The position numbers and the translations under genes are program-made. Below, piece after piece: positions 43,918 to 54,420 of a DNA stretch of 64,000 bases. The notes below the pieces were generated by a model. The model saw only the letters and a list, made by a program, of their open reading frames with translations, was not told the DNA's origin and ran no database searches. Within the stretch, counting starts at the first letter, position 1. Each line of letters opens with the position of its first letter. This stretch comes from CAIWHR01 sp963788185 (GTDB taxonomy: Bacteria; Pseudomonadota; Gammaproteobacteria; Burkholderiales; Casimicrobiaceae): contig CAWBGE010000024.1 of the NCBI GenBank assembly GCA_963788185.1, positions 124,001 to 188,000 on the forward strand, given 5' to 3'.

Positions 43918-43943
43918 ACCCCACCCCACCCCACCCCACCCCA
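43918..43943 (-). repeat. (GGGGT)n tract, G-quadruplex-capable
   Basis: Five consecutive CCCCA units on the plus strand, so GGGGT repeats on the minus strand, immediately downstream (minus sense) of the glp-operon terminator. Five runs of four Gs separated by one T are a strong G-quadruplex motif. It lies in the gap between convergent operons. Confidence 0.7.
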
Positions 43944-43950
43944 AAAGAAA

Positions 43951-43980
43951 GGGCCCCCGACACTTGCGCATCGGGGGCCC
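43951..43980 (-). terminator. Rho-independent terminator of the glp operon
   Basis: Perfect 10-bp stem GGGCCCCCGA / TCGGGGGCCC with a 10-nt loop. In minus-strand sense it is followed by TTTCTTTT, a proper U-tract, so it should stop transcripts coming from the glpV end. The plus-sense side lacks a T-run, although the stem could still slow transcripts of the lar-uxaA operon. Confidence 0.8.
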
Positions 43981-44010
43981 GTGTCGCCGCTGCACCGCAG
44001 TCGGCGTCTT

Positions 44011-44031
44011 GCCCGGCGCTGAACGCCGGGC
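44011..44031. terminator. Second hairpin in the convergent gap
   Basis: GCCCGGCG and CGCCGGGC with a 5-nt loop, 9 nt past the glpV stop in minus sense. A perfect 8-bp stem without a U-run; likely an auxiliary or 3'-end stabilising structure ahead of the stronger terminator. Confidence 0.45.
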
Positions 44032-44040
44032 AGGTAGAAC

Positions 44041-45855
<1,815 letters not shown>

Positions 45856-45945
45856 CAGAGTTCTCCTCAGGACCTTCCCGTTGTTTGCTCAAGGCGAGCC
45901 GGCTGGGAAGATTCACCGGCTGCGGTCTGAAACTGAAGCGGTCGA

Positions 45946-46257
45946 TCAGCCCTTGCGCATGATCAAGCCCACCAACAGCATCGAGATCACGAAACTGATC
46001 CAGATCGACGGCTCGCTCGCGAGTCCGAACCAGTCGATCATCCTCTCGCTGAAAGCCAGGAATGCCAGGTTTAGATAGGCGGCCGACAGCAATGCGATGA
46101 AGAGCCGGTCGCCGCGCGTGGTGGGGATCGGCAGATAGCCCTTGCGCATTACCGTGGGCGACTTGATCTCCCACACCGTCATGCCGACGAGCATCAGCGC
46201 GATGCAGGCGAAGAATACCGCGACGGGGAGCGTCCATGCCATCCATGCAAACATCAT
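45946..46257 (-). CDS. glpU: Small DUF2160 membrane protein of the glycerol transporter
   Basis: 103 aa from ATG 46257 (MMFAWMAWTLPVAVFFACIAL), with three predicted helices and the family blocks MTVWEIKSPTVMRKGYLPIPTTRGDRLF and WISFVISMLLVGLIMRKG. DUF2160 proteins occur only beside this ABC transporter type and correspond to GlpU. It begins 10 nt after the glpQ stop. Its exact role in the complex is unknown. A longer upstream reading overlaps glpQ and has no ribosome site. Confidence 0.85.
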   Translation of the reverse strand: MMFAWMAWTLPVAVFFACIALMLVGMTVWEIKSPTVMRKGYLPIPTTRGDRLFIALLSAAYLNLAFLAFSERMIDWFGLASEPSIWISFVISMLLVGLIMRKG

Positions 46258-46267
46258 CGGCTCCTGT

Positions 46268-47072
46268 TCACACCCGACCCATCGCAAAACCCTTCGCGAT
46301 GTAGTGCCGGACAAACCAGATGACGATCGCACCGGGCACGATGGTCAGCACGCCGGCCGCGGCCAGCACGCCCCAGTCCATGCCCGAAGCCGAAACCGTG
46401 CGTGTCATCACCGCGACTATGGGTTTGGCGTTGATGCTCGTCAGCGTGCGCGCCATCAGCAGCTCGACCCAGCTGAACATGAAGCAGAAGAACGCCGCCA
46501 CGCCCACGCCGGCCTTGATGAGCGGTATGAAGATCGTCAGGAAGAAGCGCGGGAAAGAATAACCGTCGATGTAGGCCGTCTCGTCGATCTCGCGCGGGAT
46601 GCCGCTCATGAAGCCTTCGAGAATCCACACCGCCAGCGGCACGTTGAACAGCAGGTGCGCCAGCGCCACGGCGATGTGCGTGTCCATCATGCCCAGCGTG
46701 GTGTAGAGCTGGAAGAAGGGCAGCAGGAACACCGCGGGCGGTGTCATGCGGTTGGTCAGCAGCCAGAAGAACACGTGCTTGTCGCCCAGGAAACTGTAGC
46801 GCGAGAACGCATAGGCCGCGGGCAGTGCCACCAGCAGCGAGACCACCGTGTTGATGGCCACGTAGATCATCGAATTGATGTAGCCGGAGTACCAGCTCAC
46901 GTCGGTGAAGATGGTGCGGTAGTGGTCCAGCGTGAAGGTCTGCGGCCACAGGTTGAACGCGGACAGGATTTCGTGGTTGGTCTTGAACGACATGTTGACC
47001 ATCCAGTACACCGGCAGGATGGCGAACACCAGGTAGGCGATGAGGAAGATTCCCCGCTTCTTGAATCGTCTC

Positions 47073-47080
<8 letters not shown>
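46268..47080 (-). CDS. glpQ: ABC transporter permease GlpQ (MalG-like)
   Basis: 270-aa inner-membrane permease with six helices: FLIAYLVFAILPVYWMVNMSFK at the N-terminus, and the EAA loop that contacts the ATPase, IPREIDETAYIDGYSFPRFFLTIFIPLIKAG, near residue 165-195. The C-terminal YIAKGFAMGRV is typical of MalG-type permeases. It overlaps the end of glpP by 8 nt, so coupled translation is expected. Confidence 0.9.
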
Positions 47081-47953
<873 letters not shown>

Positions 47954-47957
<4 letters not shown>

Positions 47958-49054
47958 GGCGTTGCCTCCTGGATCAGCTTCTCGTTCCTGTAGTAGCAGG
48001 TGTGCGCACCGACGATGTGCAGCCACACGGTGTCGCCCACGGTCGGAATGCGCTGATCGCGGCTCAGGCGCGCGCGGACTATTGCGGGCGAAGACCCGGA
48101 GCCCACGGCGGCGCTGAGCAGCCAGTAGGTGCCGATGTCCTGGGCCTGCGTCACCAAAGCCGGCACGGCGCCCGCGCTGCGGGCTTCGGCCAGCGTCACG
48201 TACTCGGGCCGCACGCCGAGCGTGAACGAATCCGCGCCCAGAGGCGTGGGTGTTGCGGCATTCACCGCGTGGCCCGCCACGTCCAGGCCAGCGCCGGTGT
48301 GGCGCGCAGGAAGGAAATTCATGCCGGGCGAGCCGATGAAGTGGCCGACGAAGGTGTGCTGTGGGCGTTCGAACAGGTCCGACGCGCTGCCGATCTGAAC
48401 CGCGCGACCACGGGTCATGACCACCACCTCTTCGGCGAAGGTCAGGGCTTCGATCTGGTCGTGAGTCACGTAGATCAGCGTCAGCTTGAGTTCGTGGTGA
48501 ATCTGCTTGAGCTTTCGGCGCAGTTGCCACTTCAGGTGCGGGTCGATCACCGTCAGCGGCTCGTCGAACAGCACGGCCGACACGTCTTCGCGAACCAGGC
48601 CGCGTCCGAGCGAAATCTTCTGCTTGGCGTCCGCCGCCAGGCCCGCCGCGCGCATGCCCAACTCTCCGCTCATCTCCAGCATCTCGGCAACCTGTCCGAC
48701 GCGCTGCCGAATGCGATCGGCCGGAATGCCGCGGTTCTTCAGCGGGAAGGCGAGGTTCTCGGCCACAGTCATGGTGTCGTAGATCACCGGAAACTGGAAT
48801 ACCTGGGCGATGTTGCGCTGCTGCGGTGTGAGTGCCGTGACGTCTTTGTCGTCGAACCGGACCTTGCCTTGCGAAGGCTTCACCAGCCCCGAGATGATGT
48901 TGAGCATGGTCGTCTTGCCGCAGCCCGAGGGACCGAGCAGCGCGTATGCGCCGCCGTCGACGAAACGCATCTTCAGCGGCAGCAGCGCGTAGTCCTCGTC
49001 GCGCTGCGGATCGGGCTGATAGGCGTGTGCCAGATCGAGGTCGATGCGGGCCAT
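47954..49054 (-). CDS. glpT: ABC transporter ATP-binding protein GlpT
   Basis: 366 aa. Walker A LLGPSGCGKTTMLN near residue 40, Q-loop VFQFPVIYDTMTV, Walker B SAVLFDEPLTVIDPHLKW, switch VTHDQIEALTFAEEV and a C-terminal MalK-like TOBE domain. The signature position reads LAADAKQKISLGRGLV instead of LSGGQ, which is the normal state of the GlpT half in this transporter type, so GlpS and GlpT form a heterodimer. It follows glpS by 86 nt. Confidence 0.88.
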
Positions 49055-49140
49055 GTCAGTATCCGCCCGCCCGCCCGAAGGGTATCGACTGCGCGCCCTC
49101 GGGGTGCACCGAAAGCGGCGAGCGTGGGGGCAGCTTCATC

Positions 49141-50220
49141 CTAGTGGTGCTCCCGGCTTTGGGCCTCTGGAGCCACCAGCAGATCGCCTTCCGCATCGAA
49201 CACGTAGACACGATCCGGACTCAGGTAGAGCGTGATGCCTTCACCCAGACTGAAGACATGCACGCCCGTGAGCTGCGCGACCACTTCGCCGACCGGCGTC
49301 GCGACATGCACAAAGGTATCGGAGCCGGAGATCTCGGCCAGCTCGACATTCCCGGCGAGCGCGACATCGCCCGCGCGCTGCCGCACCCGGAAAGCGCCTG
49401 CGCGAACGCCCACCGTCAGCGAAGCACTGCGGGTCGCGGGCAGGGGCATCGCGAGGCTGATGCCCGCCGCCAGCGCGACACCGCCCGCTTCGGCCGTCCC
49501 CGCAATCAGGTTCATCGGCGGGTCGCTGAATGCGCGCGCGACGCTGATCGACTTCGGCCGGTGAAAAACCTCGGTCGTCGGTCCGTACTGAAGCAACTCG
49601 CCCGCGCCCATCACCGCGGTGTAGCCGCCAAGCAGCAGCGCCTCGGTGGGTTCGGTGGTGGCGTAGACGACGGTGGACTCGCCGGTGGCGAAGAGCTGCG
49701 ACAACTCCTCGCGCAGCTCTTCGCGCAGCTTGTAATCCAGGTTCACCAGGGGCTCGTCCAACAGCATCAGCGGCGCCTTCTTGGCCAGCGCACGGGCCAG
49801 TGCGACCCGTTGCTGCTGCCCGCCCGACAGTTCTGCCGGCAGGCGCTGCAGGAAAGGCTCGATGTGCAGCCTGGACGCCAGTTCATTGACCCGCGCGCCG
49901 ATATTCGCCTCGCGCCGCAGCTTCAATGGCGATGCGATGTTGTCGGCCACCGTCATCGACGGGTAGTTGATGAACTGCTGGTAGACCATCGCCACGTTGC
50001 GTTCGCGCACCGGCAGGCCGGTCACGTCCTTTCCATCGGCCAGCACGCGACCTCTGCTCGGGGCATCCAATCCGGCCATCACGCGCATCAGCGTTGTCTT
50101 GCCGGCTTGGGTGGCGCCCAGCAGCACGGTCACTGCCAGGGGTACCAGCGTCAGATCCAGCGGGTACAGGTGCACTTGCGCACCCAAACGCTGTTCGATG
50201 CGCTCGAGCATCAATTGCAT
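49141..50220 (-). CDS. glpS: ABC transporter ATP-binding protein GlpS
   Basis: 359 aa. Walker A is VLLGATQAGKTTLMR (GxTQAGKT variant of the family), Q-loop MVYQQFINYPSMTV, canonical signature AELSGGQQQRVALA, Walker B LMLLDEPLVNLDYK, then a TTEPTEALLLGG switch where the usual VTHDQ histidine is replaced. A C-terminal TOBE domain follows. The AAAGGAGG site precedes ATG 50220. First structural gene of the operon. Confidence 0.88.
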   Translation of the reverse strand: MQLMLERIEQRLGAQVHLYPLDLTLVPLAVTVLLGATQAGKTTLMRVMAGLDAPSRGRVLADGKDVTGLPVRERNVAMVYQQFINYPSMTVADNIASPLKLRREANIGARVNELASRLHIEPFLQRLPAELSGGQQQRVALARALAKKAPLMLLDEPLVNLDYKLREELREELSQLFATGESTVVYATTEPTEALLLGGYTAVMGAGELLQYGPTTEVFHRPKSISVARAFSDPPMNLIAGTAEAGGVALAAGISLAMPLPATRSASLTVGVRAGAFRVRQRAGDVALAGNVELAEISGSDTFVHVATPVGEVVAQLTGVHVFSLGEGITLYLSPDRVYVFDAEGDLLVAPEAQSREHH

Positions 50221-50362
50221 GCGGCCTCCTTTGCTTCCATATGCAACCCCGACACGCTGCGTTCACGTCGCATCGTGCACGGCTGAGGTGCAGACCCCGA
50301 TGCACAATCAGTCTGGATTCGCCACCGTGGCGCCCAGGCACGCGGCAAGCAGGCCGGCGTCA

Positions 50363-50443
50363 TCAGCGCGGCGAGCGCGGGCAGTTATCGACCATCGGAC
50401 GCCGGCGGCCGAACGGACCGCCGTGAATCTGCATCGCTTGCAT
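50363..50443 (-). CDS. Short leader ORF upstream of glpS
   Basis: 26 codons (MQAMQIHGGPF then an Arg-rich stretch, ending NCPRSPR), with a near-perfect ribosome site GGGAGGAGA 6 nt before ATG 50443 and a TATAAT about 95 nt upstream. It ends 142 nt before glpS, whose own start shares the CATATG-like sequence context. Either a leader peptide for regulation or the remnant of a lost gene start. Function unknown. Confidence 0.4.
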   Translation of the reverse strand: MQAMQIHGGPFGRRRPMVDNCPRSPR

Positions 50444-50535
50444 ATGAATCTCCTCCCGGGGCGTCTTGGCTTTTCTTCCGGCCGGCGCGGATCGACATCG
50501 AATGCCATGAGTGCACGGACATGGGCGGTCGGCGA

Positions 50536-50541
50536 ATTATA
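50536..50541 (-). promoter_or_regulatory. Perfect -10 box for the glp operon
   Basis: TATAAT on the minus strand (50541-50536), with a TTGCAA 15 nt upstream as a weak -35. A transcript would start near 50529, giving a 300-nt leader that contains the short ORF before glpS. Confidence 0.5.
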
Positions 50542-50570
50542 GCCATGCGGGATCGATTGCAATGCGGTTT

Positions 50571-50600
50571 TTGGCGGCGGGACCCCGCATCGATTATGAT
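50571..50600 (+). promoter_or_regulatory. Candidate promoter of the SOD-like lipoprotein gene
   Basis: TTGGCG (50571-50576) and TATGAT (50595-50600) separated by 18 nt, ending 66 nt before ATG 50667. Matches to consensus are moderate, spacing is good. Confidence 0.45.
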
Positions 50601-50666
50601 TGCCGCGCTGCAATGCGAATTGGAGGGCCTGCTCGGCGCACTGCACGCAAGATTTCAGGAGACCGA

Positions 50667-51269
50667 ATGAACGTCCGATGGTCACGCCGAACGCGACGGA
50701 GTGCCGGGGCGCGGACCGATTCAGGGCGCGCCGCTGCCGGGTATGCGGGGATCGTGGCCGTTGCGGTGCTGGTGTCGGGCGGCTGCGCGTCGACCGGCGA
50801 CCGCGGGACTTCCGGCAGCCCCGCGCCCGCCCGCTCCCCGACGGTCGAGGCACGGCTGGGCCAGAGCGGTGGCAGCGCCGCCAAGGGAAACGTGCGCTTT
50901 TCGCCGGCGTCGAACGGAGTGACGGCGTCGATCTTCCTGTACAGCGTCGACGCGGGCGACCATCGGATGGTGATCCACACCACCGGCAACTGCACATCGC
51001 CCAACGCCTTCTCGGCCGGTCCGCCTTGGGTGGCGCCCGGCGCAAGCGGGCCGACGGTGATCGAGTTCTACATCGGCAACGACGGCCAGGCCTCGCTGGT
51101 GCAGCGCGTCGCCGGGCTCGCCATCGACGGCCCCGCCGGAGTCGCCGGGCGTGCCGTCGTGATTCACCGTGGCAGGACCGGGACGCTCGAAGCCGAGCCC
51201 GGACGGCCCAACGACCGCCTCGCCTGCGGCGTCATCGTCCCGGCTTCGAGCCTCCTCAATCTCTTCTGA
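50667..51269 (+). CDS. Degenerate Cu,Zn-superoxide-dismutase-like lipoprotein
   Basis: 200-aa lipoprotein: basic start, hydrophobic segment, lipobox VSGGC (Cys40), low-complexity linker, then a SodC-type fold from about residue 72. SOD landmarks are recognisable: GNVRFSPASNGV, MVIHTTGNCTSPNAFSAG, GRAVVIHRG, and RLACGVI. Of the metal ligands only His104 (second of HxH) and His167 remain; the first HxH histidine is Val, the GGHFNP bridging region is GPPWVAP, and the other zinc ligands are absent. The disulfide pair Cys109-Cys187 is kept. Dismutase activity is therefore unlikely; a structural or binding role is inferred. AGGAGA precedes ATG 50667. Confidence 0.72.
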   Translation: MNVRWSRRTRRSAGARTDSGRAAAGYAGIVAVAVLVSGGCASTGDRGTSGSPAPARSPTVEARLGQSGGSAAKGNVRFSPASNGVTASIFLYSVDAGDHRMVIHTTGNCTSPNAFSAGPPWVAPGASGPTVIEFYIGNDGQASLVQRVAGLAIDGPAGVAGRAVVIHRGRTGTLEAEPGRPNDRLACGVIVPASSLLNLF

Positions 51270-51306
51270 CGACCGCCGCGCGGTCACTATGCATCCTGGA
51301 GCAACG

Positions 51307-52095
51307 ATGGGTTTTCTCGCCGACCGCAAGATACTGATCACCGGTGTGCTGTCGAGCCGGTCGATCGCCTATGGCGTCGCCAGGGCGTGCCAGCGCGAGG
51401 GTGCGACGCTGGCCTTCACCTACGTCAACGACGAACTCAGGGATCGCGTCGTCAAGCTTGCCGGAGAGTTCGGATCCTGCCCGATATTGCGTTGCGACGT
51501 CAGCCGCGACGAGGACATCGACGCGCTGTTTGCCTCGCTTCGCACCGAGTGGGGCGGGATGGACGGCCTGCTGCACTCGATCGCCTATGCCCCGCGCGAG
51601 TCGCTGGGAGGCGATTACCTCGATACGCTGTCGCGCGAGGCCTTCGCCGTCGCGCACGACATCAGTTCCTACAGCTTCGCGGCATTGGCCAAGGGCGCCC
51701 GGCCGCTGATGGCAGGTCGCCCGGGATCATTGGTGACCTTGTCCTATCTGGGCGGCGTTCGCTCGGTGCCGAACTACAACGTCATGGGGCTCGCCAAGGC
51801 CAGCCTCGAGTCGAATGTCCGCTACCTGGCCGCGTGCCTGGGTCCCGAGGGCATTCGCGTCAACGGCATCTCGGCCGGTCCGATCAAGACGCTGGCCGCC
51901 GCTGGGATCGGCAATTTCGGCAAGCTGCTCTCGCGTTTCGAGCGTGCGGCGCCGCTGCATCGCAACGTCACCATCGACGAGATCGGCAACGTTGCGGCGT
52001 TCCTGCTGTCGGATCTCGCCAGCGCGATCACCGGCGAGATCTGCTATGCCGATTGCGGATATTCGACGGTGGCCGTCGGGGCGTCCGAGGACTGA
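51307..52095 (+). CDS. fabI: Enoyl-[acyl-carrier-protein] reductase (NADH)
   Basis: 262-aa SDR-fold enzyme for the last step of fatty-acid elongation. Cofactor motif ITGVLSSRSIAYGVA at the N-terminus, HSIAYAPRESLGGDYLD, and the catalytic Tyr-x6-Lys in PNYNVMGLAKASLE; C-terminus YADCGYSTVAV. ATG 51307 follows GGAGCAACG. The AAPLHRNVTIDEIGNVAAFLLSD helix is the triclosan-site region typical of FabI. Sits between the SOD-like gene and the rnpB locus. Confidence 0.95.
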   Translation: MGFLADRKILITGVLSSRSIAYGVARACQREGATLAFTYVNDELRDRVVKLAGEFGSCPILRCDVSRDEDIDALFASLRTEWGGMDGLLHSIAYAPRESLGGDYLDTLSREAFAVAHDISSYSFAALAKGARPLMAGRPGSLVTLSYLGGVRSVPNYNVMGLAKASLESNVRYLAACLGPEGIRVNGISAGPIKTLAAAGIGNFGKLLSRFERAAPLHRNVTIDEIGNVAAFLLSDLASAITGEICYADCGYSTVAVGASED

Positions 52096-52104
52096 CCGCG
52101 GGAA

Positions 52105-52150
52105 GGGGACAGACCACGAATTGCCACAGGGCAATTCGTGGTCTGTCCCC
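52105..52150. repeat. Perfect 21-bp palindrome of the GGGGACAGACCACG type
   Basis: GGGGACAGACCACGAATTGCC and its exact complement flank a 4-nt ACAG loop, 9 nt after the fabI stop. The GGGGACAGACCACG sequence is a motif I associate with REP-like elements dispersed by RAYT transposases in proteobacteria; no transposase is nearby. It may also terminate the fabI transcript or the converging rnpB transcript. Confidence 0.65.
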
Positions 52151-52159
52151 CATTGAAAA

Positions 52160-52506
52160 GTCGAAGTCAGCCGATAAGCCGGGTTCTGTTACGGCACGCT
52201 TGCGCGCGCTATGACCGTCATTCCTCTAGACCCGTCGTTGCCGGCGGGCTCAAGCCACCTACCCGCGGACTTACGCGAGCAGCGTCGATGTCCGCCTACT
52301 TGGTGTTGCTCCGGATGGAGGTTGCCGCGTTTCACCCGCCCGGGCGTTCGCCCGGGCGACTCGTCTCTGTGGCCCTGTTCCTCGCCTTCGTCATCCGCGC
52401 GAGCGGCGACTTATAGCGTCCGGGCGTTACCCGGCATCCTGCTCTGTGGAGCCCGGACTTTCCTCCCCCCTCGTAAACGAGAGCGGCGACGGTCTGGCTG
52501 GCTTCG
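52160..52506 (-). ncRNA. rnpB: RNase P RNA (class A)
   Basis: Catalytic RNA that matures tRNA 5' ends. On the minus strand it begins near GAAGCCAGCCAGACCGTCGC, contains the universal P4/J3-4 core GAGGAAAGTCCGGGCTCC followed by ACAGAGCAGG and GGTAACGCCCGG, the distal AGGCGGACAT-type segment, and ends with ACAGAACCCGGCTTATCGG, the 3' P4 strand that pairs with tRNA CCA. Length about 345 nt; ends are estimated from E. coli M1 RNA. It lies just after the pyrC stop and probably has its own promoter within the pyrC 3' end. Confidence 0.95.
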
Positions 52507-52510
52507 GTGC

Positions 52511-53590
52511 CTAGGATAGCATCGACGCGGCAGACACAGGGGCCGGCGGTGGATCGCTGACGCGCCATTGCAGGCTTCCCCCGGCACGCAACGGGACCAC
52601 CGCATGCTCGCCCATCGGGTACTCGGCAGGAACGGTCCAGGGCGCACGCACCAGCCGGATCGTCGTGGTGTTGCGGGGAAGCCCGTAGAAATCCGCGCCG
52701 TGGAAGCTCGCGAAGCCTTCGAGGCGGTCCAGCGCGCCGGCCGATTCGAAGGCTTCGGCGTACAGCTCGATGGCCGCGTGCGCCGAGTAGCATCCGGCGC
52801 AGCCGCAGTCCTGCTCCTTGGTGTGCTTCGCGTGGGGCGCGCTGTCGGTGCCGAGAAAGAATTTCGGGCTGCCGGAAGTCGCGGCGCGCAGCAGTGCTTC
52901 GCGGTGGGCCTCGCGCTTCAGGATCGGCATGCAGAAGAAATGCGGGCGCAGGCCACCGACGAACAGGGCATTCCGCGACCAAAGGAGGTGCTGCGGAGTG
53001 ATCGTCGCCCCGACGCGCGACGGCGCCGCGGCGACGAAATCCACGGCCTCGCGGGTGGTGGCGTGTTCGAGCACGATCCTGAGCCCCGGGAAGTCGCGCA
53101 CGATGCGCGACAGCAACCGGTCGACGAAGACGCGCTCGCGATCGAACATGTCCACGTCCGCGTCGGTGACTTCGCCGTGCAGCGACAGTACGAGGCCGTG
53201 CTTTTCCATCGCCTCGAGCGCGGGATAGGCGCGGCTGAGGTCGGTGACGCCGGAGTCGGAGTTGGTCGTGGCGCCGGCCGGGTAGTACTTGACGGCGTGG
53301 ATGAATCCCGATGCCTTCGCGCGGGCGATTTCTCCGGCGTCGGTGTTGTCGGTGAGATAGAGCGTCATCAACGGGGTGAACGACGCCCCGGGCGGCAGCG
53401 CCGCGTTGATGCGTTCGCGGTAGGCCTGCGCCAGCGCGGTGGTCGTCACCGGCGGCTTCAGGTTCGGCATGACGATCGCGCGCGCGAAAACGCGCGCCGT
53501 CGCGCCGATCACCGCGTCGAGCGTCGAGCCATCGCGCAGGTGGAGGTGCCAGTCGTCGGGACGGATAAGGTGCAGTTCGTCAACGGTCAT
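52511..53590 (-). CDS. pyrC: Dihydroorotase
   Basis: 359-aa class II dihydroorotase of pyrimidine synthesis, closing carbamoyl-aspartate to dihydroorotate. Metal ligands: HLHLRDG near residue 17, carbamylated lysine in FIHAVKYYPAGATTNS, LSLHGEV, LEHATTRE, and the catalytic Asp in FLGTDSAPH. ATG 53590 is chosen (MTVDELHLIRPDDWHLH); the longer open frame upstream has no ribosome site. TATAAT stands 23-28 nt upstream on the minus strand, so a short leader. Followed directly by rnpB. Confidence 0.95.
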   Translation of the reverse strand: MTVDELHLIRPDDWHLHLRDGSTLDAVIGATARVFARAIVMPNLKPPVTTTALAQAYRERINAALPPGASFTPLMTLYLTDNTDAGEIARAKASGFIHAVKYYPAGATTNSDSGVTDLSRAYPALEAMEKHGLVLSLHGEVTDADVDMFDRERVFVDRLLSRIVRDFPGLRIVLEHATTREAVDFVAAAPSRVGATITPQHLLWSRNALFVGGLRPHFFCMPILKREAHREALLRAATSGSPKFFLGTDSAPHAKHTKEQDCGCAGCYSAHAAIELYAEAFESAGALDRLEGFASFHGADFYGLPRNTTTIRLVRAPWTVPAEYPMGEHAVVPLRAGGSLQWRVSDPPPAPVSAASMLS

Positions 53591-53612
53591 GAAAAATCCT
53601 TGCTTTTTCAGG

Positions 53613-53618
53613 ATTATA
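53613..53618 (-). promoter_or_regulatory. Candidate -10 of pyrC
   Basis: TATAAT on the minus strand, 23 nt before the pyrC ATG, preceded by TTGCG. Short leader as in other pyrC genes where start-site choice regulates expression; that regulation is not demonstrated here. Confidence 0.45.
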
Positions 53619-53671
53619 CGCAACCGCCTCGCCGGCGGACGAAAGGATGGCCCGACCGGCGCAGACCGAGC

Positions 53672-53677
53672 TATAAT
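53672..53677 (+). promoter_or_regulatory. Candidate -10 of dksA
   Basis: TATAAT in AGCTATAATCGCG, about 113 nt before the chosen dksA start and diverging from the pyrC promoter. No consensus -35 is visible. Confidence 0.4.
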
Positions 53678-53789
53678 CGCGCGCTTCGCCAGAGGCGCGT
53701 CCTGCCGGCAGGTGCGGCGCCGAAGCGTCATGGCAACAGCCGTTTACGGCAGCAGGCAGAAGTCGTCACCAGAGGTCACAGAGGTCAGC

Positions 53790-54239
53790 ATGGCAGCCAA
53801 GCAAGCATCCGCCACCGTCGCCAAGAAGCCGAAGGTTCTTACCGAAGAGGATCTCCTCAAGGCGCCGGAGAAAGACTACATGAACGAAGCGCAGCTGGCG
53901 TTTTTTCGCCAGCGGCTCACTGACATCCGCGATCAGATTCTGCGCAACGCCGACAATACCGGCGAGCATCTGCGCGAGAACGAGGTCACGACCGATCCGT
54001 CGGATCGCGCCACCCTCGAAGAAGAGTACACGCTCGAATTGCGCACGCGCGACCGGGAGCGCAAGCTGCTGAAGAAGGTCGAGAAGTCGATCAAGCAGCT
54101 CGACGACGGCAGCTACGGCTACTGCGAGGAGACCGGCGATCCCATCGGCATCCCCCGCCTGCTCGCGCGGCCGACGGCCACGCTTTCGCTCGAGGCGCAG
54201 GAGCGCCGCGAACGCGTGCAGAAGATGTTTGGCGACTGA
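53790..54239 (+). CDS. dksA: RNA polymerase-binding transcription factor DksA
   Basis: 149-aa secondary-channel factor that works with ppGpp. Coiled-coil with the tip motif NEVTTDPSDRATLEEEY (tip Asp-Pro-Ser-Asp-Arg-Ala), then the globular part GYGYCEETGDPIGIPRLLARPTATLSLEAQ. Only one of the four zinc cysteines is left (GYC); the others are Thr, Leu and Ala, the normal state in many betaproteobacterial DksA proteins. ATG 53790 is used (MAAKQASATVAKK); ATG 53730 is in frame but has no ribosome site. It probably starts a transcript of its own. Confidence 0.93.
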   Translation: MAAKQASATVAKKPKVLTEEDLLKAPEKDYMNEAQLAFFRQRLTDIRDQILRNADNTGEHLRENEVTTDPSDRATLEEEYTLELRTRDRERKLLKKVEKSIKQLDDGSYGYCEETGDPIGIPRLLARPTATLSLEAQERRERVQKMFGD

Positions 54240-54420
54240 GTTCCGCACCGCCACTTCAGGCTCGCGCGGCTGCAGCACCCGCTTTCCCCCGCTTGCTTTC
54301 GCGGAGAAAGCCCCCATTTCGAATTCGCCGTCGTCGCGTCGCGATGCCCCGAAGGCGATCGCGGCCACTGCAACGGTTTTCGTTGCAGGTTTTCCCACCC
54401 TCGCCAGGAGCCAGACCCCC

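Noticed and set aside
52138..52982. Several short open frames on both strands over the rnpB region
   Set aside because: The region is RNase P RNA; its conserved core explains the sequence.
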